Shown: positions 17,505 to 26,514, counted from the stretch's first letter. The stretch: DNA of 64,000 nt from SHZL01 sp963815185 (GCA_963815185.1 CAWFGC010000003.1:124001-188000); one strand, 5' to 3'. Numbers and translations are program-made. Notes: generated by a model not told the origin, from the sequence alone.

Positions 17505-17903
17505 TCAGCCCATGGAATGGACGTGCAGTGGTTCGATTTTGTATAAAACTCTTACCTCTCCGGGAGCCAGGTGAGGATACTTGTCGACGCCAAGATACTT
17601 TTTGGCCATGCGGTCGATGTGTTCGCCCGCGCCTTCTTCGGTTATTTCCGTTACACGGCCACGCACTTCGATGTAGCGATAAGGATCTTTCGGATCGGTG
17701 AGTGTCAGCGCGACTGCGGGGTTGCGTCTCATGTTTTTATCTTTCTGACGCCCGCGGGCGGAATTGACCAGGATATGGGAACCGTCGAAATCCACCCAGA
17801 CGGGCGTTACCTGCGGCGAGCCATCCGGCATCAGTGTGGCAAGATTTGCAAAGGTCCTTTTCTCGAAGAGATCGAGATACTGTTCCGGTATGATGTTTGC
17901 CAT
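17505..17903 (-). CDS. PPOX-class pyridoxamine 5'-phosphate oxidase-like protein
   Basis: 132 residues from ATG at 17903, with AGGAGG just upstream (a longer in-frame start at 17921 lacks such a site). The text FANLATLMPDGSPQVTPVWV, DGSHILVNSARGRQKDKNMR and NPAVALTLTDPKDPYRYIEV is the split-barrel flavin/F420-binding fold. GEHIDRMAKKYLGVDKYP is near the C-terminus. Such proteins bind FMN or F420 and reduce small substrates. The cofactor cannot be settled here, and because F420 is uncommon in proteobacteria, FMN is the safer guess. Confidence 0.88.
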   Translation of the reverse strand: MANIIPEQYLDLFEKRTFANLATLMPDGSPQVTPVWVDFDGSHILVNSARGRQKDKNMRRNPAVALTLTDPKDPYRYIEVRGRVTEITEEGAGEHIDRMAKKYLGVDKYPHLAPGEVRVLYKIEPLHVHSMG

Positions 17904-18030
17904 GGTGTCCTCCTGTGTCAAATTACCAAGCCCGGGCGAATTCGGTTTGTGGCGATATCATAGTAGCTTGAATTTCGCTTCGCGCTCAGGTGTGTGGGGC
18001 TGGCTCCAGCCGGCATCCGCCCTGCCTTGC

Positions 18031-18234
18031 TCAGATTCTGACAAAGTAAGGAACGGCGGTTAGCGCAACGCCAATGATGACCATAACGATGGCATTGGCG
18101 ATGAAATACGGATAAATCATCAGCACCAGTCCGCACATCAGCGGTACCAGGGCTTTCTGCTTTTTGCCGTACATGAAGAAACCCATTCCTATCATGCTGA
18201 ACAGCAGGCCCCAAAGTAGCAGCGTCATGTCCAT
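18031..18234 (-). CDS. Small membrane protein, two helices
   Basis: 67 residues: LLLWGLLFSMIGMGFFMYG, the basic turn KKQKA, and LVPLMCGLVLMIYPYFIANA followed by VMVIIGVALTAVPYFV. There are two or three transmembrane spans and no charged catalytic site. I know similar small uncharacterised inner-membrane proteins but no function. AGGAGG lies close to the start on the minus strand. Confidence 0.75.
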   Translation of the reverse strand: MDMTLLLWGLLFSMIGMGFFMYGKKQKALVPLMCGLVLMIYPYFIANAIVMVIIGVALTAVPYFVRI

Positions 18235-18262
18235 TGCAGCCTCCTTTGCCGCAGGTTAGCCA

Positions 18263-19456
18263 TTATATGGACAACGGCAACGAAGAATCCTCCTTTGGCG
18301 TGCTTACCCTGCGGCTACGGTAGATAATGAACATGAACAGTACGGTACTGGTAAAGCAAAACAGCGCTGCCATCCACAGGATCCCGCCATAGTCATTTCC
18401 TTCGCCAATCAGTGCGGCCGCAATGGTCGGGCCAAAGGCGGCGCCGAGCCCTTGTGCCGCGGTCATCATGACCAGGTAACGGCCTTTGACGTCCAGTTTG
18501 GCAATGGCGCCCATTTGATAGGAGACCGCAACAATAAATAGTGCCTGGAAAGCGCCCGTACTGACGAAATAAGCGGCCGCACCAAATTTCCCCAGCAGCG
18601 CGAACAGCGCCAGCGACTGGCCAATCAGCACGATCAGCAGCGGCAGGTATCTCCCATACCGGTCACTCGCCAGCACCGCCGCCAGCGCGCCAACGATCGC
18701 CATGATCTGCGAAATCCCCAGGGCCAGGCCAATGGTGCTGGCCGGCAACCGGGCAGCTTGTCCAATGCGTTCGACGAATGCCCAGAATCCGAAGACGTTG
18801 ACAAAAAAGATGATGCTCGCCGCCAGGCCAAGCCAGATCAGAAAGGTGTGACCTGCCTGCAGGCGGTTGTTTTCCCCTGACGCAACCCGCACCAAACCAC
18901 TGGCGGGAAAACGGAACAAAGTCAGCATCATCAGAATGGACGCTGCGGCCAGCATGTAATAGATCGCGCGCACATTCCAGGCCTGAAGCAGGTAGGGAGC
19001 GGCCGCAAAGCCGGCCAGCATCATCGCCCCCTGTACCGCCTGGGCAAAGCCGAAAGCCCGATCCGGTTCACGGTTATCGCCCAGAGCCGCGATCGTGACG
19101 GAAAACAGGCTGCCGCCCGCCAAACCCGTCAGGAAACGCGTCATCAGCAGCGGTGTGAATTCAGCCAGGTTGGCGCTGACAATATTCAGCAAGGCATAAA
19201 ACAGGAAAGCAAAAAACAGCGCCTTCACCCACGAAACCCGGCGTATCCACAGGGCAGCGAAGACCGATGCGACGACCAGTCCCAGGCCTTCCATCGACGC
19301 GATATTCGCCGCCTGCTGTTCACTGAAGCCATAACTGTCGATCAAGCCGCCCACGATCATCGGCATCAGGATGATGGCGGCGGGGCCGAGTGGATACACG
19401 ATGCTGATCAGCAGCGTGGTCGATACTCGATGGTCAAAACTGTTCTTTGAACGCAT
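18263..19456 (-). CDS. Major facilitator superfamily transporter
   Basis: 397 residues with about 12 hydrophobic helices. The cytoplasmic loop between helices 2 and 3 reads IRRVSWVKALF. Helix-rich blocks such as LLMTRFLTGLAGGSLFSVTI (helices 4-5 pattern R..G...G) and FGFAQAVQGAMMLAGF follow. No substrate-specific motif is recognised. It ends just before the small membrane protein and starts 63 bp after the SDR gene stop, on the same strand. The two may form a unit for import and oxidation of one substrate. Confidence 0.88.
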   Translation of the reverse strand: MRSKNSFDHRVSTTLLISIVYPLGPAAIILMPMIVGGLIDSYGFSEQQAANIASMEGLGLVVASVFAALWIRRVSWVKALFFAFLFYALLNIVSANLAEFTPLLMTRFLTGLAGGSLFSVTIAALGDNREPDRAFGFAQAVQGAMMLAGFAAAPYLLQAWNVRAIYYMLAAASILMMLTLFRFPASGLVRVASGENNRLQAGHTFLIWLGLAASIIFFVNVFGFWAFVERIGQAARLPASTIGLALGISQIMAIVGALAAVLASDRYGRYLPLLIVLIGQSLALFALLGKFGAAAYFVSTGAFQALFIVAVSYQMGAIAKLDVKGRYLVMMTAAQGLGAAFGPTIAAALIGEGNDYGGILWMAALFCFTSTVLFMFIIYRSRRVSTPKEDSSLPLSI

Positions 19457-19519
19457 GCCGGGATTCCTGTGGCGATTCCGAACGGCTTATGGGACGCAGC
19501 CGATGCGGCGCGAGTTGGG

Positions 19520-20329
19520 CTATTGTGCGGTCAACCCGCCGTCGACGACAAACTCCGCGCCGGTAACAAACCGGGCTGCATCGGACGCCAGAAACAGCAC
19601 CACGGAGGCAATATCCTGTGGTTGGCCAATTTCAGGCAAGACCTGCATGTCCATATAGAACTGCATCGCATCCTCGATGCTGGCAACCGTGCCCTTGTCG
19701 CGCATGTCGGCAAGTTCCTGGCGGAACATGGGGGTATCGGTATTGCCCGGGTGCACTGAATTGACGCGGATTCCGTAACCGGCCCGGCCGCATTCCACAG
19801 CGACACTTTTGCTGAACAGCCGCACGCCGCCCTTGGCGGAGCAATAGGACGACAACTCCGCCGCGCCGATCAGACCGCCGACTGACGACAGATTGATGAT
19901 GGAACCGCCACGGCCGCTTCTGCCGCCCGGCCGCATGACTTCCACTGCGCACCGGGTGCCAAGAAACACACTGTCCAGATTGACCGCATGCACGCGGCGC
20001 CACTCTTCCAGGGAAATTTCCAGCAGCGAATGAACCACGGCGATACCGGCGTTATTCACCAGTACATCCAGTCCGCCAAACCGGTCCAGCGTAAGATCGA
20101 TCGCGTTCTGCCACTGATCTTCCCGGGTCACATCGAGCGCCATGAACTCGGCCACGCCACCGTCTGCGACAATATTGCCGACCACCGCTGTGGCCTCGGG
20201 TTCGGCGATATCGGCGACGATAACGCTGGCGCCATGCCGGGCCAACATCGAAGCACAAGCGGCACCGATACCCTTTGCCGCGCCGGTCACCAGCGCGACC
20301 TTATCCTTGACGTGAATACTCGATTGCAT
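19520..20329 (-). CDS. Short-chain dehydrogenase/reductase
   Basis: 269 residues, classical SDR: TGAAKGIGAACASML (TGxxxGIG cofactor loop), ADIAEPEA (Asp after beta-2, favouring NAD over NADP), DVTRED, LVNNAGIAV (NNAG), NLSSVGG...SSYCSAKGG (Ser, Tyr and Lys of the catalytic set), and VHPGNTDTPM. It oxidises or reduces an alcohol/ketone. The substrate is not evident. It is divergent from the carbon-nitrogen hydrolase gene, with a 102-bp shared promoter region. Confidence 0.92.
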   Translation of the reverse strand: MQSSIHVKDKVALVTGAAKGIGAACASMLARHGASVIVADIAEPEATAVVGNIVADGGVAEFMALDVTREDQWQNAIDLTLDRFGGLDVLVNNAGIAVVHSLLEISLEEWRRVHAVNLDSVFLGTRCAVEVMRPGGRSGRGGSIINLSSVGGLIGAAELSSYCSAKGGVRLFSKSVAVECGRAGYGIRVNSVHPGNTDTPMFRQELADMRDKGTVASIEDAMQFYMDMQVLPEIGQPQDIASVVLFLASDAARFVTGAEFVVDGGLTAQ

Positions 20330-20431
20330 GGCTGAATCTCTTTCCTGTCACCAGAGCCGGTTTCAGCGCCGGAATCGGATAGACTATTGCCTGATAAACA
20401 AAATGTCCAAGACTTAAAACGAGGCCTCTAC

Positions 20432-21634
20432 ATGACTGCCGAGAAAGACCCTGCTTCCGGACCGATTGCGCCGTACATTGCGATCGGACTCTCCACTGTC
20501 GCCTATGGCATTGCCGCCAGACGGCATATCCGGCATAACCTCGAGAACATTGAAGAAGCCATCCACGCGGCAGTAAGCATGGTCGGCATCAATATGCCGG
20601 TGAAGCTGATAGCCCTGGCGGAAGGCGCCTTGACCGGATTTACCGATGAGATTTTCGACCTGCCCCACACATTGGCGGCCAAAGACCTGTTTATCGACAT
20701 TCCGGGCGAGGAGACCGAATTCCTGGGACGCCTGGCGAAGGCTTATCAAACCTACATCATCGTGCAGTGCAAAGCGCGCTGGCCCGAAGTCATGACCAAC
20801 CGTTATTTCAACACCCTGTTCGTCATCGACCCGCAGGGTGAAGTTGTGCACAAGGCCCCCAAGAACCACATCTTCTGCCGTGAGCGATCCTGCACGCCGC
20901 ACGACGTCTACGACCGCTGGGTTGAATGTTTCGGCGACGGCCTGGAGGCGTTTTATCCGGTATTGAAAACCAACGACATCGGCAATATCGGCACCATCTG
21001 TTGCTCCGATGGGGAATACCCTGAGGCCGTTCGCGCTTTGGCGTTCAACGGCGCCGAGGTCGTTTACCGGCCCTCGGAAGCCGTGCCCATGACCAACATA
21101 GGCGGCAGCCCCGGCGGGAGCTGGATGGTGCAAAACCGGGGCCATGCGGAGTTCAACAATGTCTACATGTTGTGTCCGAATATCGGGCCGGTGTATCTAT
21201 CGCCATCCGCCAAACACCCGATCGATATCTCTGGCGGCGAAGGCCATATGGTGGGTTATCGCGGAGAAATACTTTCTCATTCCGGCTCAGGCAATAACAC
21301 CATCATTTCGGCGATCATCGACATCGAAGCCTTGCGGCAGTTTCGCGCCATGAACCTGAACAGCAATTGGCTCAAGGACCTGCGCACCGAGCTATTCAAG
21401 GACATGTACGACAAGCCCATTCATCCGAAGAATTTATGGCTTAAAAAAGACCCCGCGCATCACCGGGAAGTCGATGACATTTATCGCGCGAACATCGAAT
21501 CCTTGTACGAACAGGGCGCCTGGACACGGCCGTATCATCATTTTGAAGGCGCCAGGCTGCTGCCGGAAGGGGACCAGGGCACGGATGCCGAGCAGTGGCA
21601 GGAAATCAAAGCCATGTGGGCCGAGTGGGATTGA
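20432..21634 (+). CDS. Carbon-nitrogen hydrolase (nitrilase superfamily)
   Basis: 400 residues from ATG at 20432 (GAGG upstream; an in-frame TTG at 20387 is a weaker choice). The catalytic triad is visible: Glu in LIALAEGALTGF, Lys in HKAPKNHIFCRE and Cys in GTICCSDGEYPEA. The long C-terminal extension (EIDDIYRANIESL-like region, then YHHFEGARLLPEGDQ) exceeds the 270-330 residues of simple members. It likely hydrolyses an amide or nitrile in the cytoplasm. It lies 95 bp before the amine dehydrogenase operon, so a role in nitrogen-compound catabolism is inferred. Confidence 0.88.
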   Translation: MTAEKDPASGPIAPYIAIGLSTVAYGIAARRHIRHNLENIEEAIHAAVSMVGINMPVKLIALAEGALTGFTDEIFDLPHTLAAKDLFIDIPGEETEFLGRLAKAYQTYIIVQCKARWPEVMTNRYFNTLFVIDPQGEVVHKAPKNHIFCRERSCTPHDVYDRWVECFGDGLEAFYPVLKTNDIGNIGTICCSDGEYPEAVRALAFNGAEVVYRPSEAVPMTNIGGSPGGSWMVQNRGHAEFNNVYMLCPNIGPVYLSPSAKHPIDISGGEGHMVGYRGEILSHSGSGNNTIISAIIDIEALRQFRAMNLNSNWLKDLRTELFKDMYDKPIHPKNLWLKKDPAHHREVDDIYRANIESLYEQGAWTRPYHHFEGARLLPEGDQGTDAEQWQEIKAMWAEWD

Positions 21635-21729
21635 AATCGTGTGACAAGCTGTATCCCGGCGCGCGATCATGGTTAAATTTGGTTAAACTGATCGCCGCCA
21701 GTAATTCACCAGTAAAGAGTACCAGGCCC

Positions 21730-22899
21730 ATGTTGCAAAAACTTGTGTTGCAAAAACTGATGTTGCGAAAATTGGTTCTCCTGATATGGGTCCTGTCACA
21801 GCCCGCCATTGGCCTGGCCGAAATCCAGCCAGAGGGCTTACCGGCAAGCAATGTATTGCCTGCTGAACCCAACCCCCATTGGGTCTGGGTCAGCGATATC
21901 GTTTTTCAACACATGGCGGACGGCAAGGCTTATCTGGTCGACGGCGATAGCGGCCGTTTCCTCGGAATGCTGAGCACCGGTATGGGCTTTGCCGGACTGG
22001 AATTGCCGTCGGACTATGCGCAGATCTACTCTCCGGAAACCTATCTATCCCGCGGCACACGCGGTGAGCGCACCGATGTGATCACCTTTTACGATCCGCG
22101 CGAACTCAAACCCACCGGCGAAGTCGTCATTCCGCCCAAACGTTTTTCCGCCATGGCAACGCTGAATCAGTACGCCTTGACGGATGACGATCGTTTCCTG
22201 ATCGTTTACAACTTCACCCCGGCGCAATCGGTCAGCATCATCGATGTGCAGGAGCGCAAACTGGTGGGTGAAACCGAAACGGCCGGTTGCGCCCTGGTGC
22301 TGCCTTCCGGCAAGCGGCGCTTCCAGATGATGTGCGGCGATGGCAGCCTGTTGACGGTCACCCTGAACGACCAGGGTGAAGTCACGAATAAACAGCGCAA
22401 CGAACCTTTTTTCAACCCCAAGGAAGACTGGGTGACAGAAAAGGCGGTGCGTTGGGGCAATACCTGGATTTTTGTCTCGTTCAAGGGCACTGTCTATCCG
22501 GTGGATACCTCCGGCGAGCGGCCGCAGCCGGGTAAATCCTGGTCTTTGTTCAGCGCGGCAGAACGCGAAGCGTCCTGGCGGCCCGGTGGCATTCAGCACC
22601 TGGCCGTGCACGAAGCCAGCGGCAAACTTTACGCCCTGGTGCACCAGGGCGGCGATGGCAGCCACAAGGATCCTGGCCAGGACGTTTGGGTTTACGACCT
22701 GAAAACGCAACAGCAGGTGCAAAAAATCAAACTCGACAAGCTGTCGACCGCGATACAGGTCAGCAAGGATGACGCGCCCTTGCTGTTTTCCATTTTCATC
22801 GCCAATCCGACCCTGGATGTCTATGATGCCTTGAGCGGAAAATACCTGCGCAGCGTGGATGAAATCGGACTGACACCGGTGATACTGCAAACACCCTGA
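21730..22899 (+). CDS. Amine dehydrogenase large subunit (methylamine/aralkylamine type)
   Basis: 389 residues from ATG at 21730. After a signal peptide (LVLLIWVLSQPAIGLA), the protein has the seven-bladed propeller text of TTQ amine dehydrogenase heavy chains: HWVWVSDIVFQHMADGKAYL, DGDSGRFLGMLSTGMGF and TYLSRGTRGERTDVITFYDP. GGIQHLAVHEASGKLYALVH and DVWVYDLKTQQQV come later. It forms the periplasmic scaffold for the quinone-bearing small subunit. The N-terminus contains three 15-bp tandem units. Downstream comes the small subunit after an 85-bp gap. Methylamine and aralkylamine types cannot be separated by eye. Confidence 0.9.
   Translation: MLQKLVLQKLMLRKLVLLIWVLSQPAIGLAEIQPEGLPASNVLPAEPNPHWVWVSDIVFQHMADGKAYLVDGDSGRFLGMLSTGMGFAGLELPSDYAQIYSPETYLSRGTRGERTDVITFYDPRELKPTGEVVIPPKRFSAMATLNQYALTDDDRFLIVYNFTPAQSVSIIDVQERKLVGETETAGCALVLPSGKRRFQMMCGDGSLLTVTLNDQGEVTNKQRNEPFFNPKEDWVTEKAVRWGNTWIFVSFKGTVYPVDTSGERPQPGKSWSLFSAAEREASWRPGGIQHLAVHEASGKLYALVHQGGDGSHKDPGQDVWVYDLKTQQQVQKIKLDKLSTAIQVSKDDAPLLFSIFIANPTLDVYDALSGKYLRSVDEIGLTPVILQTP
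21733..21777 (+). repeat. Three 15-bp tandem units inside the signal peptide
   Basis: Three consecutive 15-bp units encode LQKLV, LQKLM and LRKLV, immediately after the start codon of the large subunit. The first two units differ at only two or three bases. The second unit contains its own in-frame ATG (21760). Confidence 0.85.
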
Positions 22900-22984
22900 A
22901 GCGCACAATCAACATGGACCCGGTCATACCCCCGTAATGGTCCATCAGCACCGACAGGCTGTTGCCTGACTGCGGAGAGCACAT

Positions 22985-23509
22985 ATGAAATGGCTGGACA
23001 AGTTTTCTGAACATTCCGCAAGAACCCTGGCGCGCGAGAGTTCGCGCCGCAGCTTTGTTGCCAGGCTGGGCACCTTGATGCTGGGCGCGGCAGCCGTTCC
23101 CTTGTTGCCGGTGGCACGAGCAAGCGATGATTCGCGCCCCGCAGCCCCGGTGGAAAGCGGCGATCCCGACAGTTGCGATTACTGGCGTTACTGCGCCATC
23201 GACGGATTCCTGTGCGACTGCTGTGGCGGCAGCTACAACACCTGCCCGCCCGGAACCACGGCATCTCCCATTACCTGGATCGGCACCTGCACCAACCCGG
23301 TCGATGGCAAGGACTACATCGTTTCCTACAATGACTGCTGCGGCAAATCCAGTTGTGGACGTTGCCTGTGCAACCGCAATGAGGGTGATAAACCGGTTTA
23401 CCAGCCGTTCCAGTCGAATGACATCAACTGGTGTGCGGGATCATCTGCCGGGATTGCCTACCATTGTTCCACCGCGGTTGTGCTCGGCCTGGCGGTAGCG
23501 GATTCCTGA
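22985..23509 (+). CDS. Amine dehydrogenase small subunit (TTQ-bearing)
   Basis: 174 residues. A twin-arginine signal (SSRRSFVARLG, ending near VARASD) sends the folded protein to the periplasm. The mature part is Cys-rich: CDYWRYCAIDGFLCDCCGG, CPPGTTASPITWIGTC, and DCCGKSSCGRCLC. The tryptophans in TWIGTC and INWCAG correspond to the pair cross-linked into tryptophan tryptophylquinone (Trp57 and Trp108 in the model enzyme). This subunit oxidises primary amines to aldehydes. The usual maturation genes mauE, mauD and mauG are not next to it or elsewhere in the window. Confidence 0.92.
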   Translation: MKWLDKFSEHSARTLARESSRRSFVARLGTLMLGAAAVPLLPVARASDDSRPAAPVESGDPDSCDYWRYCAIDGFLCDCCGGSYNTCPPGTTASPITWIGTCTNPVDGKDYIVSYNDCCGKSSCGRCLCNRNEGDKPVYQPFQSNDINWCAGSSAGIAYHCSTAVVLGLAVADS

Positions 23510-23940
23510 TGTCCCCTCGCATGGCGCTGACCGTGATCGGCGGTCTTGCGCTGACGCTATGCAGTTTGACGGCACAGGCGGACGCAGCCTATACCCCGCG
23601 CGTCAATTACATTTTGCATTGCCAGGGCTGTCACTTGCCGGACGGCTCCGGCACCCCGGGCAAGGTTCCCGCACTAAAAGATGAGGTGGGACGGTTCCTG
23701 CAGGTTGCCGGCGGCAGGGCATACCTGATCCAGGTCCCCGGGACGGCCCAATCAGCACTGACGGATGCGGAAGTGGCGGCGGTGCTCAACTGGATGCTGG
23801 AGAATTTCAGCAAGGAAGCAACTGCCAGCGGATTTAGTCCATATACGACAGACGAAGTTTCCCGCCTGCGCCGCCAAACCCTGGCCAACGTGAGCTCTGT
23901 GCGTTCCGGGTTGATAGCGGAGATAGCGGGGAAAAATTAA
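23509..23940 (+). CDS. Monohaem c-type cytochrome, probable electron acceptor
   Basis: 143 residues. Its start overlaps the stop of the TTQ subunit by one base. The signal peptide (LTVIGGLALTLCSLTAQADA) is followed by NYILHCQGCHLPDGSG, a CxxCH haem site. The distal ligand may be a methionine near VLNWMLENF. Position and coupling suggest that it takes electrons from the amine dehydrogenase, in place of amicyanin or azurin. Confidence 0.88.
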   Translation: MSPRMALTVIGGLALTLCSLTAQADAAYTPRVNYILHCQGCHLPDGSGTPGKVPALKDEVGRFLQVAGGRAYLIQVPGTAQSALTDAEVAAVLNWMLENFSKEATASGFSPYTTDEVSRLRRQTLANVSSVRSGLIAEIAGKN

Positions 23941-24078
23941 GCCGCTCCAGCAACTCGCGTAACGAACTCATTGCGAATTGCACTGGCTGTCGCCACCATC
24001 AAATCAGCATGAAGATTCGTTCCTGGAGTGTGGGCAGGAGCATAATCTGTTCGCTTTTTGGATTGTAATAAAATTCGA

Positions 24079-25350
24079 TTATTGTTTGGCTTCTATTTTG
24101 AAGTCGGGGCGAAGAGCATTCCAATGCTCTTTGAGCTTCTCTTTATGCTCACCATCCATCGGTAAGTCTTTTAAGGCATCGGGCCAAAGACTTCGTGCCT
24201 TTTCCATGCTGTCATCCAGATGTGGTTTGATTGCCCGCCACGGAATATCTGATCTTTCTGCCCATCGCTCAAAATTTGAATAATCCACATCATACCAGTT
24301 CTTAGTCTTTGCAAGGTTCAGAGCGAATTCTCGCTCATCTTCCATGTAAACGTTTGTGGTCACGATATCGTAGGCAGGAGATAGCCTTGGTGTGACCTGA
24401 TCCTGATACAGAAGACTCCAGTTTTTTAAATGAGCATCGCCATTAGCCAGTAGGATATTCACTAACAATCGTCGAGCAAATTGTTGTGCATCCGCAATGC
24501 CGTCTCCTGAATAGGTGTAAAGGACCTTGCCGATTTGTTCGTAATTCGCCCCACCATATTTTTTATCGGGGTACTTCACCAGGACTTGCGCGAAATCTTC
24601 CATGTGAATGCGAGTGTTTCCGTCGCGATCAAAGCGTTTAATGGCGAAGGCGAATTCTTCACTTGGCAAGTTGATGGGCGGTAAGTTATCAAGCTTGCTT
24701 AATTCAACCAGCTTAATTTCGGGAATATCAAGACCGGCCTTCGCTGCAAGGCACATGGCTGTATATTCGTTTAATGGTACGTACTTGTGCCTGGTGGACG
24801 GTGTTTTGATGATCCAGTCGCCAAGGTCGTCGCCTTTGCTCAGGTTATAGCGACCGTCTTTTTCCTTCATGGAAAACTTCATTTGGACGCCCGCCAAGGA
24901 AAACTTATTTTGCTTATTACTGCCTTTGAATTTTACGGCCTTGGCTTTGCCATGAGTGGTGAGGACATAGTCTGGAACCTCCTCGGGCTCTATTGCCATG
25001 CCAACCAGAGCGCCGGGCAAGTCTTCGCCGAGGTAAGACAATAGCTGGAATTCATTATTCATATGCACCTTTAACGCTTTTGCTATTAATTCTCTTAAAG
25101 CGCCTTCGGGCAACAAGTTGGAAAGGACGGGGTGTAAGCGTTGATTTGTCACCCATGGGTCAGACAGAACCTTTGTGGCATTGGGAAAATTCCAATGTGT
25201 GATAAGGCTGAACGTCGGTCGGCCATTGTCGCCTTTGAATTCGTCAGCGAAGCTCAGTACGTTGCGCCCGTTTTGAAATCCGGCCAGATAGCCGATCAGT
25301 CGATCATGCAAGGTGAGTTTGAGAACAGTAATTTCTTCTTCATTACTCAT
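24079..25350 (-). CDS. HipA-domain kinase toxin (system 2)
   Basis: 423 residues, intact. It has the N-terminal couple domain (LHDRLIGYLAGFQNGRNVLS), LLPEGALRELIAKAL, the nucleotide-binding loop FSLAGVQMKFSM, GDWIIKTPS, ANGDAHLKNWSLLYQD (catalytic loop) and SPAYDIVTT (metal Asp). It phosphorylates a target, usually an aminoacyl-tRNA synthetase. Its start overlaps the HipB stop by 4 bp. It differs strongly from the broken system-1 HipA, so the two are not recent duplicates. Confidence 0.92.
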   Translation of the reverse strand: MSNEEEITVLKLTLHDRLIGYLAGFQNGRNVLSFADEFKGDNGRPTFSLITHWNFPNATKVLSDPWVTNQRLHPVLSNLLPEGALRELIAKALKVHMNNEFQLLSYLGEDLPGALVGMAIEPEEVPDYVLTTHGKAKAVKFKGSNKQNKFSLAGVQMKFSMKEKDGRYNLSKGDDLGDWIIKTPSTRHKYVPLNEYTAMCLAAKAGLDIPEIKLVELSKLDNLPPINLPSEEFAFAIKRFDRDGNTRIHMEDFAQVLVKYPDKKYGGANYEQIGKVLYTYSGDGIADAQQFARRLLVNILLANGDAHLKNWSLLYQDQVTPRLSPAYDIVTTNVYMEDEREFALNLAKTKNWYDVDYSNFERWAERSDIPWRAIKPHLDDSMEKARSLWPDALKDLPMDGEHKEKLKEHWNALRPDFKIEAKQ

Positions 25351-25658
25351 TCTTCATCCCCCAAAATATCTTTCCATGGGTCGTCGGCTATTGTGGCTTT
25401 TTCTTTTTTTTCGCTGCTGTCGTAACCGTCGCTACTACTCATCACCGCTTTAACGGCAGCGAGCTTTTCCTGCGGGATCAGCATGAGTTCGCTTTTCAGT
25501 CCTTTGGCAACGAGTTCCAGCGTGTCAAGACGAGGGTTGCCTTTGGACTCCAATCGCTGATATTGCTGGCGCGAAACGCCCACACGAAGCTTCATGTCTT
25601 TTTGCTTGAGGCCAAGGTTTTTTCTACGCTGTTTGAGTTGTTCCAGTAATGTGTTCAT
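25347..25658 (-). CDS. HipB-like XRE antitoxin (system 2)
   Basis: 103 residues: LKQRRKNLGLKQKDMKLRVG, VSRQQYQRLESKGNPRLDTL and ELVAKGLKSELMLIP form the helix-turn-helix. The acidic tail (SSSDGYDSSEKKEK and DDPWKDILGDEE) likely contacts the kinase. The operator array is directly upstream. It is co-transcribed with hipA. Confidence 0.9.
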   Translation of the reverse strand: MNTLLEQLKQRRKNLGLKQKDMKLRVGVSRQQYQRLESKGNPRLDTLELVAKGLKSELMLIPQEKLAAVKAVMSSSDGYDSSEKKEKATIADDPWKDILGDEE

Positions 25659-25668
25659 AATAGAAGCT

Positions 25669-25820
25669 TATATGTTTCTTGTAATCAGAAAAGAAATATA
25701 TTAATTTCCTTGAATTTAAAAAGCAATAAATATGTTTCTATTAACAAAAAAAAGAAATATATAAGTATCTTCTTGAGCTTTACGGCAAGTATTAAGGAAA
25801 AAGCAATTTATATGTTGCTT
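25669..25820. promoter_or_regulatory. Repeated operator palindromes upstream of hipBA system 2
   Basis: Three spaced inverted repeats share the arm ATATGTTTCT/AGAAATATAT. They are TATATGTTTCTT with AAGAAATATA (25669-25700), ATATGTTTCT with AGAAATATAT (25729-25762), and the looser AAGCAATTTATATGTTGCTT (25801-25820). The very AT-rich block precedes the antitoxin start and is the probable autoregulatory site. Confidence 0.75.
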
Positions 25821-26383
25821 TTATATTATAAGGACCCGGGATCGGCACAGATAGCGCTGATTGCGATGCCGATTGAAACTATTACCGTTTTGAGATGTGG
25901 GTCAGTGGATGTCGCCTCCATCCAATCGGTCGCATTGTCCCGCAGATCAGACATTGACCGATCAGGTGTGAATTGTACGTCCGCTTTCGACGAGAAAGCG
26001 ACTATAGGAAAGGCATTATTCTCAGCGACTCGAATAGCTGGAACCGGCGGAGGCTGTTTGAAAACTCCGCAGCACTCCCACAGCAGAACGCGCCTACAAA
26101 CCCAGCATGAAACCGTTTGGAATGGCCTTCGAGCCGATGGCGTCCTGTCAGTAAGCCACCAACCTTAACCGAAAATTTGCCCAGCCTGAAAGCGATATCG
26201 AGAGGTTATTTTTGAGTTTTCACACGGTCTCGGTCACATACGGAACTTCAACCAACCACATTCCCCTCGATCGCAAAACATTCATACCCTGCTGTCAAAT
26301 TCCGCAATTGCAACCTATCAGAGGCGTGGTGTTTAATAGCTCCCTGTCTGGTCAGGCGGTCCCGCTGTGAGTGCTTCCCCATG
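25821..26383. other. Gene-free stretch of unrecognised remnants
   Basis: Only short frames are found. On the minus strand, 26330-26385 reads MGKHSQRDRLTRQGAIKHHA, which could be the start of a lost transposase or regulator. GAAAACTCCGCAGC near 26060 and GAGTTTTCACACGG near 26214 are partly complementary and could be old IS ends. I cannot name the elements. Confidence 0.3.
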
Positions 26384-26514
26384 ATGTAGACGGCCCGGCC
26401 GCGGCCATCGACGGACAGCCGCTTGGTGGCAATGGGCGGGCGAGTGATGTAGCGGCACAGGCGTTCCAGGCGGCTGCGTTGATACGCTTCACAAACGGTG
26501 ACGGCGTGCAGTGA
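26384..26514 (-). mobile_element. IS91-family transposase fragment (small)
   Basis: This stretch is almost identical to 53252-53380, in the same orientation. The minus strand encodes FVKRINAAAWNACAATSPAR in one frame, and LERLCRYITRPPIATKRLSV corresponds in the other copy. Its left border toward 26383 and its right border, fused to the IS6 transposase, show that it is a scrap left by recombination. Confidence 0.8.

Noticed and set aside
22045..22908. 287-codon frame opposite the amine dehydrogenase large subunit
   Set aside because: Antisense shadow; the sense frame has clear family motifs.
25669..25820. Spaced repeats before hipB read as a CRISPR array
   Set aside because: Repeats are inverted, short and of varied spacing, consistent with operators, and there is no cas gene.
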